NCBI GenBank assembly: GCA_021161545.1
Contig: JAGHAJ010000152.1
Span: 1 to 8,377 of the forward strand
Source of the DNA: Synergistota bacterium
GTDB lineage: Bacteria > Synergistota > JAGHAJ01
DNA: 8,377 bases
Direction of reading: 5' to 3'
Under the pieces are notes generated by a model. The model was not told where the DNA came from. It saw nothing but the letters and a program-made list of their open reading frames with translations, and searched no databases. The translations under genes were made by a program, and so were the position numbers. Shown here in pieces: positions 1-5,834 of this stretch (positions within the stretch are counted from its first letter, which is position 1; each line of letters starts with the position of its first letter).

Positions 1-122
1 ACATTTAGATTATACACTTTAAGCAGCCCGAAGAGAAGGTGGGCCGCTTGATATCTTTTCAGAGGTATCAACTTAACGGGTATTAAATCCAGAGAACCAC
101 TTTTAGAAGATATGATACCCAT
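1..122 (-). CDS. Possible 5' part of a divergent gene, function unknown (partial)
   Basis: The - strand is open from position 158 to the window edge, and an ATG at 122-120 is preceded by a purine-rich AGGGAAGAGG stretch (134-125 on +) that could serve as a ribosome binding site. The 40 visible residues begin MGIISSKSGSLDLIPVKL and continue with an amphipathic segment around LKRYQAAHLLFGLLKV. All three + frames are closed by position 51, so the - strand is the best coding choice for this stretch. I do not recognise the family: there is no visible N-terminal helix-turn-helix of the GntR, IclR or LysR type. By position, head to head with the operon across a repeat-rich control region, it could be a regulator, but that rests on context alone. 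With only 40 codons it may also be chance. Confidence 0.3.
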   Translation of the reverse strand, partial: MGIISSKSGSLDLIPVKLIPLKRYQAAHLLFGLLKVYNLN

Positions 123-160
123 TGCCTCTTCCCTTTCTGCTCCTTCTAATTCTGGGGCCT

Positions 161-186
161 AGTAGATATGTCCATACCTATCTACT
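161..186. repeat. 8-bp inverted repeat, candidate operator
   Basis: AGTAGATA at 161-168 is mirrored exactly by TATCTACT at 179-186 with a 10-nt spacer. It is not GC-rich and has no T tract, so it is not a terminator. It lies between the possible divergent start at 122 and the operon promoter and directly abuts the direct repeat that begins at 186. A dimeric regulator site is a reasonable inference; I cannot assign it to a regulator family. Confidence 0.4.
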
Positions 187-220
187 GACAAGCTTTATAT
201 ACCTGTTGACAAGCTTTATA
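186..220. repeat. 14-bp direct repeat with 21-bp period, candidate regulator site
   Basis: TGACAAGCTTTATA occurs twice without mismatch, at 186-199 and 207-220. The copies are 21 bp apart, two turns of the helix, so proteins bound to each would lie on the same DNA face. The second copy overlaps the TTGACA element of the candidate operon promoter. On the - strand the first copy supplies TTGTCA, which could act as a -35 for the divergent gene, although the matching -10 (TATCTA, 168-163) is poor. The repeat is seen directly; regulatory use is inferred. Confidence 0.5.
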
Positions 221-235
221 GATGTATGATAAAAT
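206..235 (+). promoter_or_regulatory. Candidate sigma-70-type promoter of the operon
   Basis: A perfect TTGACA (206-211) is followed after 18 bp by TAAAAT (230-235), a five-of-six match to TATAAT. Transcription would start near 241-243, about 40 nt before the GTG start at 282. This placement puts the upstream ATG at 222 inside the promoter and supports the later start. The -35 overlaps the second copy of the direct repeat, so a bound regulator could block or recruit polymerase. Confidence 0.5.
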
Positions 236-264
236 TAAATTGGTAATGTGGCCTATCCAATTTA
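236..264. repeat. 8-bp inverted repeat between promoter and ribosome binding site
   Basis: TAAATTGG (236-243) is mirrored by CCAATTTA (257-264) around a 13-nt spacer. The right arm touches the ribosome binding site of the first gene. If transcription starts near 241, most of the left arm would not be in the RNA, so an operator in DNA is more likely than an RNA hairpin. It could also be chance. Confidence 0.25.
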
Positions 265-274
265 GAGGAGGAGG
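264..274 (+). promoter_or_regulatory. Ribosome binding site deciding the GTG start at 282
   Basis: AGAGGAGGAGG lies 7 nt before GTG 282. The in-frame ATG at 222, 60 nt further upstream, has no such site, so the GTG is preferred. Confidence 0.7.
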
Positions 275-281
275 GATAATA

Positions 282-1178
282 GTGCTAGAGAGAGTAGAAA
301 AGCTTATGGAAGGTGCAATTGATATTCAGGTTCATACAAACCCTGCGATACGGGAAAGGTTGTTGGACTCCTATGAAGCTGCAGTAGATGCTAAGTCTGC
401 TGGGATGAAGGGTATTGTATTAAAGGATCTTAATACCTTAAGTGCAAATGTTGCTTATTTGGTTAATAAGAGGGTAGAGGGTGTTGAAGTATGGGGAGGA
501 GTAGTTTTGGACTACTCTGTTGGGGGGATAAATCCTGCAGCAGTGGAAACTGCAGTGTCGTATGGTGCTAAAGTTGTTTGGATGCCATGTACAGATTCTG
601 CGAATACCATTGAGAAAACCTATGTTACAGGGGAGACGAAAAAAGCTGCTCCAATGATAAAGATAAAGGATCCAGCCAAGGGGCTGTCTATATTTGAAGG
701 AGGTATGGAAGGGAGTAAAATCTTACCAGAAGTTAGAGAAGTGATCTCTCTTGTGGCAAAGCACAACATAATATTGGAGACTGGGCACTTATCTCCTAGA
801 GAAATTATAGAGCTTACAAAAGAGGCTAGGAAAATGGGGGTTAATAAGATAGTTGTTACACATGTCAATAGTGGATTTATTGGTGCAACCATCCATGATA
901 AGGAGGAAATGATAAAGGCTGGAGCGTATTTGTGCTATACGTACGATTTATGTTTACCTACTACTTCCCGTCAGAATTCAGCAGATCTTGTGGAGGAAAT
1001 TAAGAAACTGGGTGTGGAGAATTGTATTCTTGCCACAAATATGGGGCAATTGTACACGATTAGACCTGTGGAAGGTTTAAAGCTTGCAATTACTGACTTC
1101 CTTAGGAGAGGTATGAGTGATGAGGAAATAGAGGTGCTGGTAAAACTAAATCCTAGTAAGCTCTTGGATCTTGTATAG
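282..1178 (+). CDS. DUF6282 family protein (amidohydrolase-like fold)
   Basis: This 298-residue protein resembles the DUF6282 family of TIM-barrel, metal-dependent-hydrolase-like proteins of unknown substrate. Supporting segments are GAIDIQVHTNP (11-21), AKSAGMKGIVLK (37-48), the GGVVLDYSVGGINPAAVE block, VVWMPC, ETGHLSPREI (His169), VTHVNSGF (His194), and MGQLYTIRPVEGL followed by an NPSKLLDL tail. Length fits the family. It is probably cytoplasmic: no signal peptide or membrane segment is visible. The start is GTG 282, chosen for its ribosome binding site; ATG 222 would add 20 residues and falls within the promoter. Oddly, positions where I expect metal ligands are changed: the usual HxH motif reads QVH (Gln16, His18), the KSH-type motif after the second strand reads KDLN, and the late Asp position is Asn253. 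As first gene of the operon it may process an intermediate of the same pathway, but the reaction is unknown. Family call is fairly sure, function is not. Confidence 0.8.
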   Translation: MLERVEKLMEGAIDIQVHTNPAIRERLLDSYEAAVDAKSAGMKGIVLKDLNTLSANVAYLVNKRVEGVEVWGGVVLDYSVGGINPAAVETAVSYGAKVVWMPCTDSANTIEKTYVTGETKKAAPMIKIKDPAKGLSIFEGGMEGSKILPEVREVISLVAKHNIILETGHLSPREIIELTKEARKMGVNKIVVTHVNSGFIGATIHDKEEMIKAGAYLCYTYDLCLPTTSRQNSADLVEEIKKLGVENCILATNMGQLYTIRPVEGLKLAITDFLRRGMSDEEIEVLVKLNPSKLLDLV

Positions 1179-1214
1179 TAATGTATAAGTGATTATTTAG
1201 GGAGGTAGGATGAT

Positions 1215-2732
1215 ATGGGGTTAATGGATAGTGTAGATGTTCTCGTAATAGGTGGAGGTGTTGCAGGTGCCTCTATCGTGCGTGAGCTTTCTCGGTACGA
1301 GCTTGAAGTTGCAATGGTAGAGAAAGAGGCAGATGTTTGTTTTGGGGTTACTAAAGCTACTCATGCATTAATACACTCGGGAATACCTGGTAAAGGTATT
1401 CCTTTGGAGAATAGGACTTTGCTACTTGGAAACCTTAAAATGGATCAGTTATGTAAGGATTTGGATGTGCCTTTTGAGAGGGTGGGAAAACTTTTAGTAG
1501 CGTTCAATAGCGAGGAATTAGAAATACTGAGAATGCATGAGTACAACTGCAGAGTGGGGGGTGTTCCGGGAGTTGAGCTAATTACAGATGTTAATAAGAT
1601 AAGGGAAATGGAACCAAATATTTCTCCTAAGGTGATAGCAGCTCTTTACACACCTACGACGGGTATAGTTAGTCCCTGGGAGCTGGTTTTTGGGCTTATA
1701 GAGAATGCGAAGAAAAATGGTGTGAGGCTTTATGTGAATGCTGAAGTGAAATCTATATTTGTGCAGCAGGATGGGAGCTTTATTGTTGGAACGGAAGTGG
1801 GAGATGTGAAGAGCAGGTATATTGTGAATGCAGCCGGTTTTGGCGCAGATAGTATAGCAAGGTTAATCGGTGATGATTCTTTCAAGGTGACTGCTGTAAG
1901 GGAACAAAGAATAATAATAGATAAAGTTTATAAAGGTTTGGTAAAACATTTGGTTCGGGCTTTAAATGGTTTAAAGACTACGGGAGATTTTGTAGCGCCC
2001 ACAGTATATGGGGATATAATGATTGGAGAAACCATAGAGCATCCGGATGATGTTTATGATGTTGCTACTACTAGAGATGGCTTAGAAGGAAGGGTAATAC
2101 CAAGGGCTAAAGATTTAGTTCCTTCTCTCCCTGTGAGAGGAACAATTAAGCCATTTGCAGGTAATATCCCTAGAGTTAATTTGAAGACGGAGGGGGGCTA
2201 CAAGCTTATAGGAGATTATCTTGTTAAGCCTTCGCTTGCTAGTGAAAAACTGATTAATGTGGTGCTTACTGGTTCTGGTGTTGGTGCAGCTCCTGCAATA
2301 GCTACATATGTTGTTGAGGAGATTTTACCTTCAGTGGGGTTGGAGTTGAAGCCAAAGGATAGATTTGATCCAAAAAGGGAAGGGATTCCAAGGTTTGCTG
2401 AACTGACAGATGAGGAGAGAGCAAAGCTTATAGAAAAAGACCCTAGATGGGGGCATGTGGTTTGTAGGTGTGAGATGGTAACAGAAGGTGAGATTGTGGA
2501 AGCAATTAGAAGGGGAGCAACTACCTATGATGGTGTGAAGTTTAGAACCCGTACGGGGATGGGTAGATGTCAAGGGGGGTTTGATAGGCCCCGAGTTTTA
2601 CGTATACTCTCCAGAGAACTAGGTATTCCGGTTGAGAAGATTACTCGAAAGGGAGACGGATCATATGAGGTTCTTTACAGAGTAAAGGAATTACTTTTGG
2701 ATGCAAGAAGGGGAAGTGATAGTAATGTCTAG
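1215..2732 (+). CDS. GlpA-like FAD-dependent oxidoreductase with C-terminal BFD-type domain
   Basis: This 505-residue protein belongs to the DAO/GlpA group, anaerobic glycerol-3-phosphate or 2-hydroxyacid dehydrogenases that reduce FAD. The N terminus has a dinucleotide-binding fold, GGGVAGAS (13-20), with an acidic residue ending the second strand (Glu36). Family-typical stretches include LCKDLDVPFERVGKLLVAF, PTTGIVSPWEL and the late FAD-contact segment VLTGSGVGAAPA. The C-terminal domain resembles the BFD-like [2Fe-2S] domain of GlpA: Cys417-x-Cys419, then Cys452 in GMGRCQGGF. The fourth ligand, normally Cys five residues later, is Asp457. The loop after the FAD motif, where relatives read close to HAGYDAKPGT, here reads HSGIPGKGIPL (from His54), so the substrate may not be glycerol-3-phosphate. 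A GGGAGGT site (1200-1206) about 8 nt ahead selects ATG 1215 over ATG 1224. It overlaps the GlpB-like gene by 8 bp, which points to a joint complex. No glpK or glpF is visible, so I give no gene symbol. Confidence 0.85.
   Translation: MGLMDSVDVLVIGGGVAGASIVRELSRYELEVAMVEKEADVCFGVTKATHALIHSGIPGKGIPLENRTLLLGNLKMDQLCKDLDVPFERVGKLLVAFNSEELEILRMHEYNCRVGGVPGVELITDVNKIREMEPNISPKVIAALYTPTTGIVSPWELVFGLIENAKKNGVRLYVNAEVKSIFVQQDGSFIVGTEVGDVKSRYIVNAAGFGADSIARLIGDDSFKVTAVREQRIIIDKVYKGLVKHLVRALNGLKTTGDFVAPTVYGDIMIGETIEHPDDVYDVATTRDGLEGRVIPRAKDLVPSLPVRGTIKPFAGNIPRVNLKTEGGYKLIGDYLVKPSLASEKLINVVLTGSGVGAAPAIATYVVEEILPSVGLELKPKDRFDPKREGIPRFAELTDEERAKLIEKDPRWGHVVCRCEMVTEGEIVEAIRRGATTYDGVKFRTRTGMGRCQGGFDRPRVLRILSRELGIPVEKITRKGDGSYEVLYRVKELLLDARRGSDSNV
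1380..1402. repeat. 8-bp inverted repeat inside the GlpA-like gene
   Basis: GGAATACC (1380-1387) and GGTATTCC (1395-1402) are perfect complements around a 7-nt loop. They encode the near-repeat GIP-GK-GIP in the atypical loop after the FAD-binding motif. It is seen directly; it has no obvious regulatory role and may reflect how this loop arose. Confidence 0.4.
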
Positions 2733-3993
2733 AGTATTAACGAAGAGTGTTGATGTAGTGGTGTTGGGTGGTGGACCTGCGGGGTTGGGGGCAGCTATTA
2801 GAGCAAAAGAGGTAGGAAGCAGAAGTGTTTTATTAGTGGAACGGGCAGAAGAGTTGGGGGGTGTTCTTCCTCAATGTATCCATAATGGTTTTGGGTTGCA
2901 TTATTTTAAGGAGGAACTTACAGGTCCAGAATATGCATGGAGATTGATAAAGAAGCTTGATAAACTAGGTGTAGAGGTTTTGACGCATACAATGGCTATA
3001 GATATAAATGCTGATAAGGTAGTTACGGTAGTTAATAGAGATGGGGTAATTAAGATCAAAGCGAGGTCTGTCATTCTTGCAATGGGATGTAGGGAAAGGG
3101 CTCGAGGAGCTATAAGGATTCCAGGTGATAGGCCTGCGGGAGTTCTTACTGCAGGTACTGTGCAAAGGTTGATCAATATTGAGGGATATCTACCGGGGGA
3201 GCGCGTGGTGGTTGTAGGATCAGGGGATATAGGGATGATAATGGCAAGAAGGCTTGTTCTTGAAGGAGCAGAGGTTGCAGCAGTAGTGGAAATACTTCCC
3301 TTTATAGGGGGGTTAATAAGAAATGAAGTGCAGTGTTTGCGAGATTTTGATATTCCTACTTATACTAGTCATTCTACAATATTCATACATGGCAGAAACA
3401 GAGTGAAGGGCGTTACCATTACAGAAGTTGATAGGAAGATGAATCCAATTCCTGGAACAGAAAAGTATATAGAATGTGATACAGTTGTACTCTCAGTCGG
3501 TTTGATTCCGGAAAATGAGCTCTCTAGGCAAGCAGGTGTTGAAATAGATCCCTCTACTGGTGGGCCTGTAGTAGACGAGGTGTTTCAGACTAACATTCCT
3601 GGCATATTTGCTGGAGGGAATGTAGTGCATGTACATGATCTTGCAGATTATGTAACAGAATCTGCTGAAATAGCAGCAGAGAACGCTGTTAAGTTTGCTC
3701 AAGGACAGCAGGTTGTAGATGATACTACACGCGTTTTTGTAGAAGCTGGTGAGAATATAAGATATGTTATCCCTAGATATGTTAGTAAGAGCAGGCCAGC
3801 GAGTTTTTATATGAGAGTTTCTTGGCCCTTAGAAAGGGCAGTAATAAAGATAGGTGATATAGTGAAGAGGAGATTTCCTTTTGTTAGGCCAAGTGAGCAA
3901 GTTAGGATAGACGTGCCGGTGGAGAAGATGAAGAAGATAGAGGGAGAAAGATTAGTAATTAGTTGTGAAGGTACGGAGGTGATTCCTCGATGA
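2725..3993 (+). CDS. GlpB-like NAD(P)/FAD-dependent oxidoreductase
   Basis: This 422-residue flavoprotein has the two-dinucleotide-fold layout of thioredoxin-reductase-like oxidoreductases. The FAD motif GGGPAG (15-20) is followed by CIHNGFGLHYF (Cys51) and ELTGPEYA, both characteristic of the GlpB-like partner of GlpA-type dehydrogenases. A MGCRER motif (Cys122), the NAD-binding GSGDIG (165-170), LSVGLIPENELS and the second FAD segment GIFAGGNVVHVHDLADYV follow in the expected order. It probably takes electrons from the GlpA-like subunit and passes them to NAD or another carrier; the direction is inferred. The start is ATG 2725, preceded by AGAAGGGG (2706-2713); ATG 2701 is in frame but has no close ribosome binding site and would overlap the previous gene by 32 bp. 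The gene overlaps the GlpA-like gene by 8 bp and the DUF1667 gene by 4 bp (ATGA). No signal peptide or membrane segment is visible. Confidence 0.85.
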   Translation: MSRVLTKSVDVVVLGGGPAGLGAAIRAKEVGSRSVLLVERAEELGGVLPQCIHNGFGLHYFKEELTGPEYAWRLIKKLDKLGVEVLTHTMAIDINADKVVTVVNRDGVIKIKARSVILAMGCRERARGAIRIPGDRPAGVLTAGTVQRLINIEGYLPGERVVVVGSGDIGMIMARRLVLEGAEVAAVVEILPFIGGLIRNEVQCLRDFDIPTYTSHSTIFIHGRNRVKGVTITEVDRKMNPIPGTEKYIECDTVVLSVGLIPENELSRQAGVEIDPSTGGPVVDEVFQTNIPGIFAGGNVVHVHDLADYVTESAEIAAENAVKFAQGQQVVDDTTRVFVEAGENIRYVIPRYVSKSRPASFYMRVSWPLERAVIKIGDIVKRRFPFVRPSEQVRIDVPVEKMKKIEGERLVISCEGTEVIPR

Positions 3994-4358
3994 AGAAAGA
4001 AATAATATGTTTACAATGTCCCTTGGCATGTAGAATGACAGTTGAACTTACTGAGAGCGGTGAGATTCTTAGCGTATCAGGTAATTCCTGTCCGAGAGGA
4101 GAAGAATATGCCGAACAGGAAATAAAACAACCTTTGCGGATACTTACTACTACTGTAAGGGTGCTAAGTAAAGATATTGAGCATCCTCGCTTACCTGTGC
4201 GGACCCAAGGGCTGATTCCCAAGGTGTTATTGAAGAAGTGTATGAAAACGCTTGCTTCTGTGGAAGTACGTCCTCCTGTTCGAGTGGGTGATGTAGTACT
4301 GGAAAACATATTGAGCACAGGTGTAGATGTTATATCTACCGCAGAAGTTTTGGAGTGA
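3990..4358 (+). CDS. DUF1667 domain protein, small iron-sulfur partner of the GlpA/GlpB-like pair
   Basis: This 122-residue protein matches DUF1667, whose genes commonly follow glpA/glpB-like genes in anaerobes. Near the N terminus four cysteines are arranged as C7-x2-C10-x3-C14 and C34 in NSCPRGEEYA, resembling the [4Fe-4S] motif at the start of molybdopterin oxidoreductases. A cluster is therefore plausible, though not proven for the family. Further conserved features are the basic stretch ending in the LPVRT segment and the PKVLLKKCMKTL region. The likely role is electron transfer in, or assembly of, the oxidoreductase complex, in place of the membrane-linked GlpC subunit, which is absent here. 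It starts at ATG 3990 with a GGAGGT site (3975-3980) and overlaps the previous stop by 4 bp. Family call is sure; the role is inference from neighbours. Confidence 0.85.
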   Translation: MKKEIICLQCPLACRMTVELTESGEILSVSGNSCPRGEEYAEQEIKQPLRILTTTVRVLSKDIEHPRLPVRTQGLIPKVLLKKCMKTLASVEVRPPVRVGDVVLENILSTGVDVISTAEVLE

Positions 4359-4370
4359 GGTATTCTATCG

Positions 4371-5750
4371 ATGGATATGACAAGTGATATAGTTTCTAAT
4401 ATTGTTAGAACTGGATATGGTGACATTCCTGCGAGAGTTATTGAAATAACTAAGAAGTTTATTATGGATACTATTGGTGTGGGATTGGCTGGGATAAAAG
4501 CGCCTGGATGTAGAGAGATGCTTCAGCTCTTTAAGTATATAGGTGGTGTTAGAGAATCCACGGTAATGGGATATGGATATAAGCTTCCGTCTTTGTCTGC
4601 AGCTTTTCTCAATAGTATGTTTTCCCATGCATTGGATTACGATGATACATTGGACGATTCGGCGATGCACAGCTATGCAAGTGTGTTGCCTGCTGCTCTA
4701 GCATTGGCTGAGGTTAAGGGTAATGTTAGTGGAAGAGAGCTGATTGAAGCTGTTGTTTTAGGTGTTGACTTGAGTGTGCGGCTTGGTTGCGCAATTAAAA
4801 CACCTTTAAGTTGGATTAGAACTGCGACTTGTGGATCGTTTGGGGCAGCTGCAGCTGCTAGTAAAATTATGGGTCTTAGTGAGACTAAGACCCATAATGC
4901 ATTAGGTATAGTGTACAGTCAAACTTCTGGTAATGCACAGTGCTTAATTGATGGTGGTTTGACTAAGAGAATGCAACCGGCTTTCTCTGCAAGGGCTGGT
5001 GTCTTGTCGGCCTTAATGGCCGATCGTGGCATTTCGGGTGCGAAAGACGTCTTTGAGGGAAAGTATGGATTTTTTTACTTGTATGAGAGGGGGTTTTACG
5101 ATAGGGAGGTTTGTTTAGAGGATTTAGGAAAGAAGTTTGGTAGTGAATTGCTTAGCATAAAGCCTTACCCCTCTTGTAGGATGACACACGCAGCTATTGA
5201 TGCAGCCCTCAAGTTGAGAAGTAGTAATGACTTTAGTGTTGATGAGATTACTAAAGTGGAAGCGTATGTATCCAAAATGGTGAAAAGCATGGTAGGTAGG
5301 GTTTTCTCTGTTAGAGAAAACCCCCAAGTGGATGCACAATTTAGTATTCCTTATACAGTAGCGGTTTCTCTTGAGAAAGGTAAGATAGATTTGTATGACT
5401 TTGAGGAGGATGTGGTTAGAAAGAGAAGAGACCATTCTCTTATTAAGAGGGTAATTGTCCTTGAAAATGATAGTTTTGATGAAAGGGATATAAAAAGAGC
5501 TGTTGTTAGGGTTCATCTCAAGAATGGAGCTGTTTTTTCTGAGGAAACTAGAGTACCGAAAGGACATCCCGATAATCCGTTGGATTGGGATGAATGCATA
5601 GGGAAGTTTAGGAACTGTGTGCACTATGGAGGGTGTGAAACTCGGTCAATATGGATAGAGGAGCTGATAGATACTCTTGTACGTTTAGAGCAAATCAGAG
5701 ATGTTTCACAACTTACCAGATTGATTAGTTGTAGCGTAAGAGATGATTAA
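4371..5750 (+). CDS. MmgE/PrpD family protein (dehydratase/isomerase/decarboxylase type)
   Basis: This 459-residue protein belongs to the MmgE/PrpD superfamily, which includes 2-methylcitrate dehydratase, cis-aconitate decarboxylase and iminodisuccinate epimerase. Length matches the family. Diagnostic segments are the N-terminal helix FIMDTIGVGLAG, GYGYKLPSLSAAFLNSMFSH leading into ALDYDDT, the following His in MHSYASVLPAALALAE, the GSFGAAAAASK helix, QPAFSARAGVLSALMA, and the KPYPSCRMTHAAIDAAL block of the second domain. The protein is expected to be a soluble cytoplasmic dimer acting on a small carboxylic acid, without a redox cofactor. Which reaction applies cannot be told: prpB and prpC, the partners of a methylcitrate cycle, are not in the window. 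The start is ATG 4371, 12 nt after the DUF1667 gene; a GGAGTGAGG site overlaps the stop codon of that gene. ATG 4377 is an alternative. The gene holds two striking perfect palindromes (4866-4898 and 5299-5323). Confidence 0.88.
   Translation: MDMTSDIVSNIVRTGYGDIPARVIEITKKFIMDTIGVGLAGIKAPGCREMLQLFKYIGGVRESTVMGYGYKLPSLSAAFLNSMFSHALDYDDTLDDSAMHSYASVLPAALALAEVKGNVSGRELIEAVVLGVDLSVRLGCAIKTPLSWIRTATCGSFGAAAAASKIMGLSETKTHNALGIVYSQTSGNAQCLIDGGLTKRMQPAFSARAGVLSALMADRGISGAKDVFEGKYGFFYLYERGFYDREVCLEDLGKKFGSELLSIKPYPSCRMTHAAIDAALKLRSSNDFSVDEITKVEAYVSKMVKSMVGRVFSVRENPQVDAQFSIPYTVAVSLEKGKIDLYDFEEDVVRKRRDHSLIKRVIVLENDSFDERDIKRAVVRVHLKNGAVFSEETRVPKGHPDNPLDWDECIGKFRNCVHYGGCETRSIWIEELIDTLVRLEQIRDVSQLTRLISCSVRDD
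4866..4898. repeat. 15-bp perfect palindrome with 3-nt loop inside the MmgE/PrpD gene
   Basis: ATTATGGGTCTTAGT (4866-4880) and ACTAAGACCCATAAT (4884-4898) are exact reverse complements around GAG. The RNA would form a 15-bp stem with a minimal loop. It encodes KIMGLSETKTHNA, a segment that still fits the family, so it is not an inserted element. On the + strand no T tract follows. On the - strand the stem is followed only by TTTAC, a poor terminator. Confidence 0.85.
5299..5323. repeat. 11-bp perfect palindrome with 3-nt loop inside the MmgE/PrpD gene
   Basis: GGGTTTTCTCT (5299-5309) and AGAGAAAACCC (5313-5323) are exact reverse complements around GTT. They encode part of GRVFSVRENP. No T tract follows on either strand, so it is not an intrinsic terminator. 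Confidence 0.75.
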
Positions 5751-5772
5751 GAGGGAGGTGGTTATTATGTGA
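5751..5772 (+). promoter_or_regulatory. Strong ribosome binding site followed by a start-stop pair (ATG TGA)
   Basis: GAGGGAGGTGG (5751-5761) sits directly after the MmgE/PrpD stop and is ideally placed for ATG 5767, but the next codon is TGA. A GTG at 5769 overlaps this ATG and is in frame with the binding protein, adding 22 residues (VRVNGLWGVDVYITLF and so on) before its signal peptide. It may be a translational control element, an alternative start, or the decayed copy of the real start site 68 bp downstream. Confidence 0.35.
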
Positions 5773-5820
5773 GAGTTAATGGGTTGTGGGGGGTTGACGT
5801 CTATATTACTTTATTTGAAG

Positions 5821-5826
5821 AGGAGG
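5821..5826 (+). promoter_or_regulatory. Ribosome binding site deciding the ATG start at 5835
   Basis: AGGAGG lies 8 nt before ATG 5835. The protein from this start opens directly with a well-formed signal peptide, so it is preferred over GTG 5769. Confidence 0.75.
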
Positions 5827-5834
5827 GTGATATT

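Noticed and set aside
222-281. N-terminal extension of the DUF6282 gene from ATG 222
   Set aside because: The ATG has no ribosome binding site and lies between the -35 and -10 of the promoter candidate; the GTG at 282 has an excellent site.
2701-2724. Earlier ATG 2701 for the GlpB-like gene
   Set aside because: It would overlap the preceding gene by 32 bp with no nearby ribosome binding site; ATG 2725 follows a purine-rich site and starts the protein close to its FAD motif as usual.
4323-4339. GTAGAT/ATCTAC inverted repeat resembling the 161-186 operator candidate
   Set aside because: The arms are only 6 bp and the spacer (5 nt) differs from the 12 nt between the same hexamers upstream; it lies within the end of the DUF1667 gene and is most likely chance.
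3959-4426. 155-codon open frame on the - strand
   Set aside because: It is antisense to the clear DUF1667 gene and the ends of its neighbours, and the product shows no recognisable motif.
5007-5023. TCGGCC/GGCCGA short hairpin in the MmgE/PrpD gene
   Set aside because: Six-bp stems of this kind are expected by chance several times in a window this size.
5124-5624. 166-codon open frame on the - strand
   Set aside because: It is antisense to the conserved C-terminal half of the MmgE/PrpD gene and lacks any family features.
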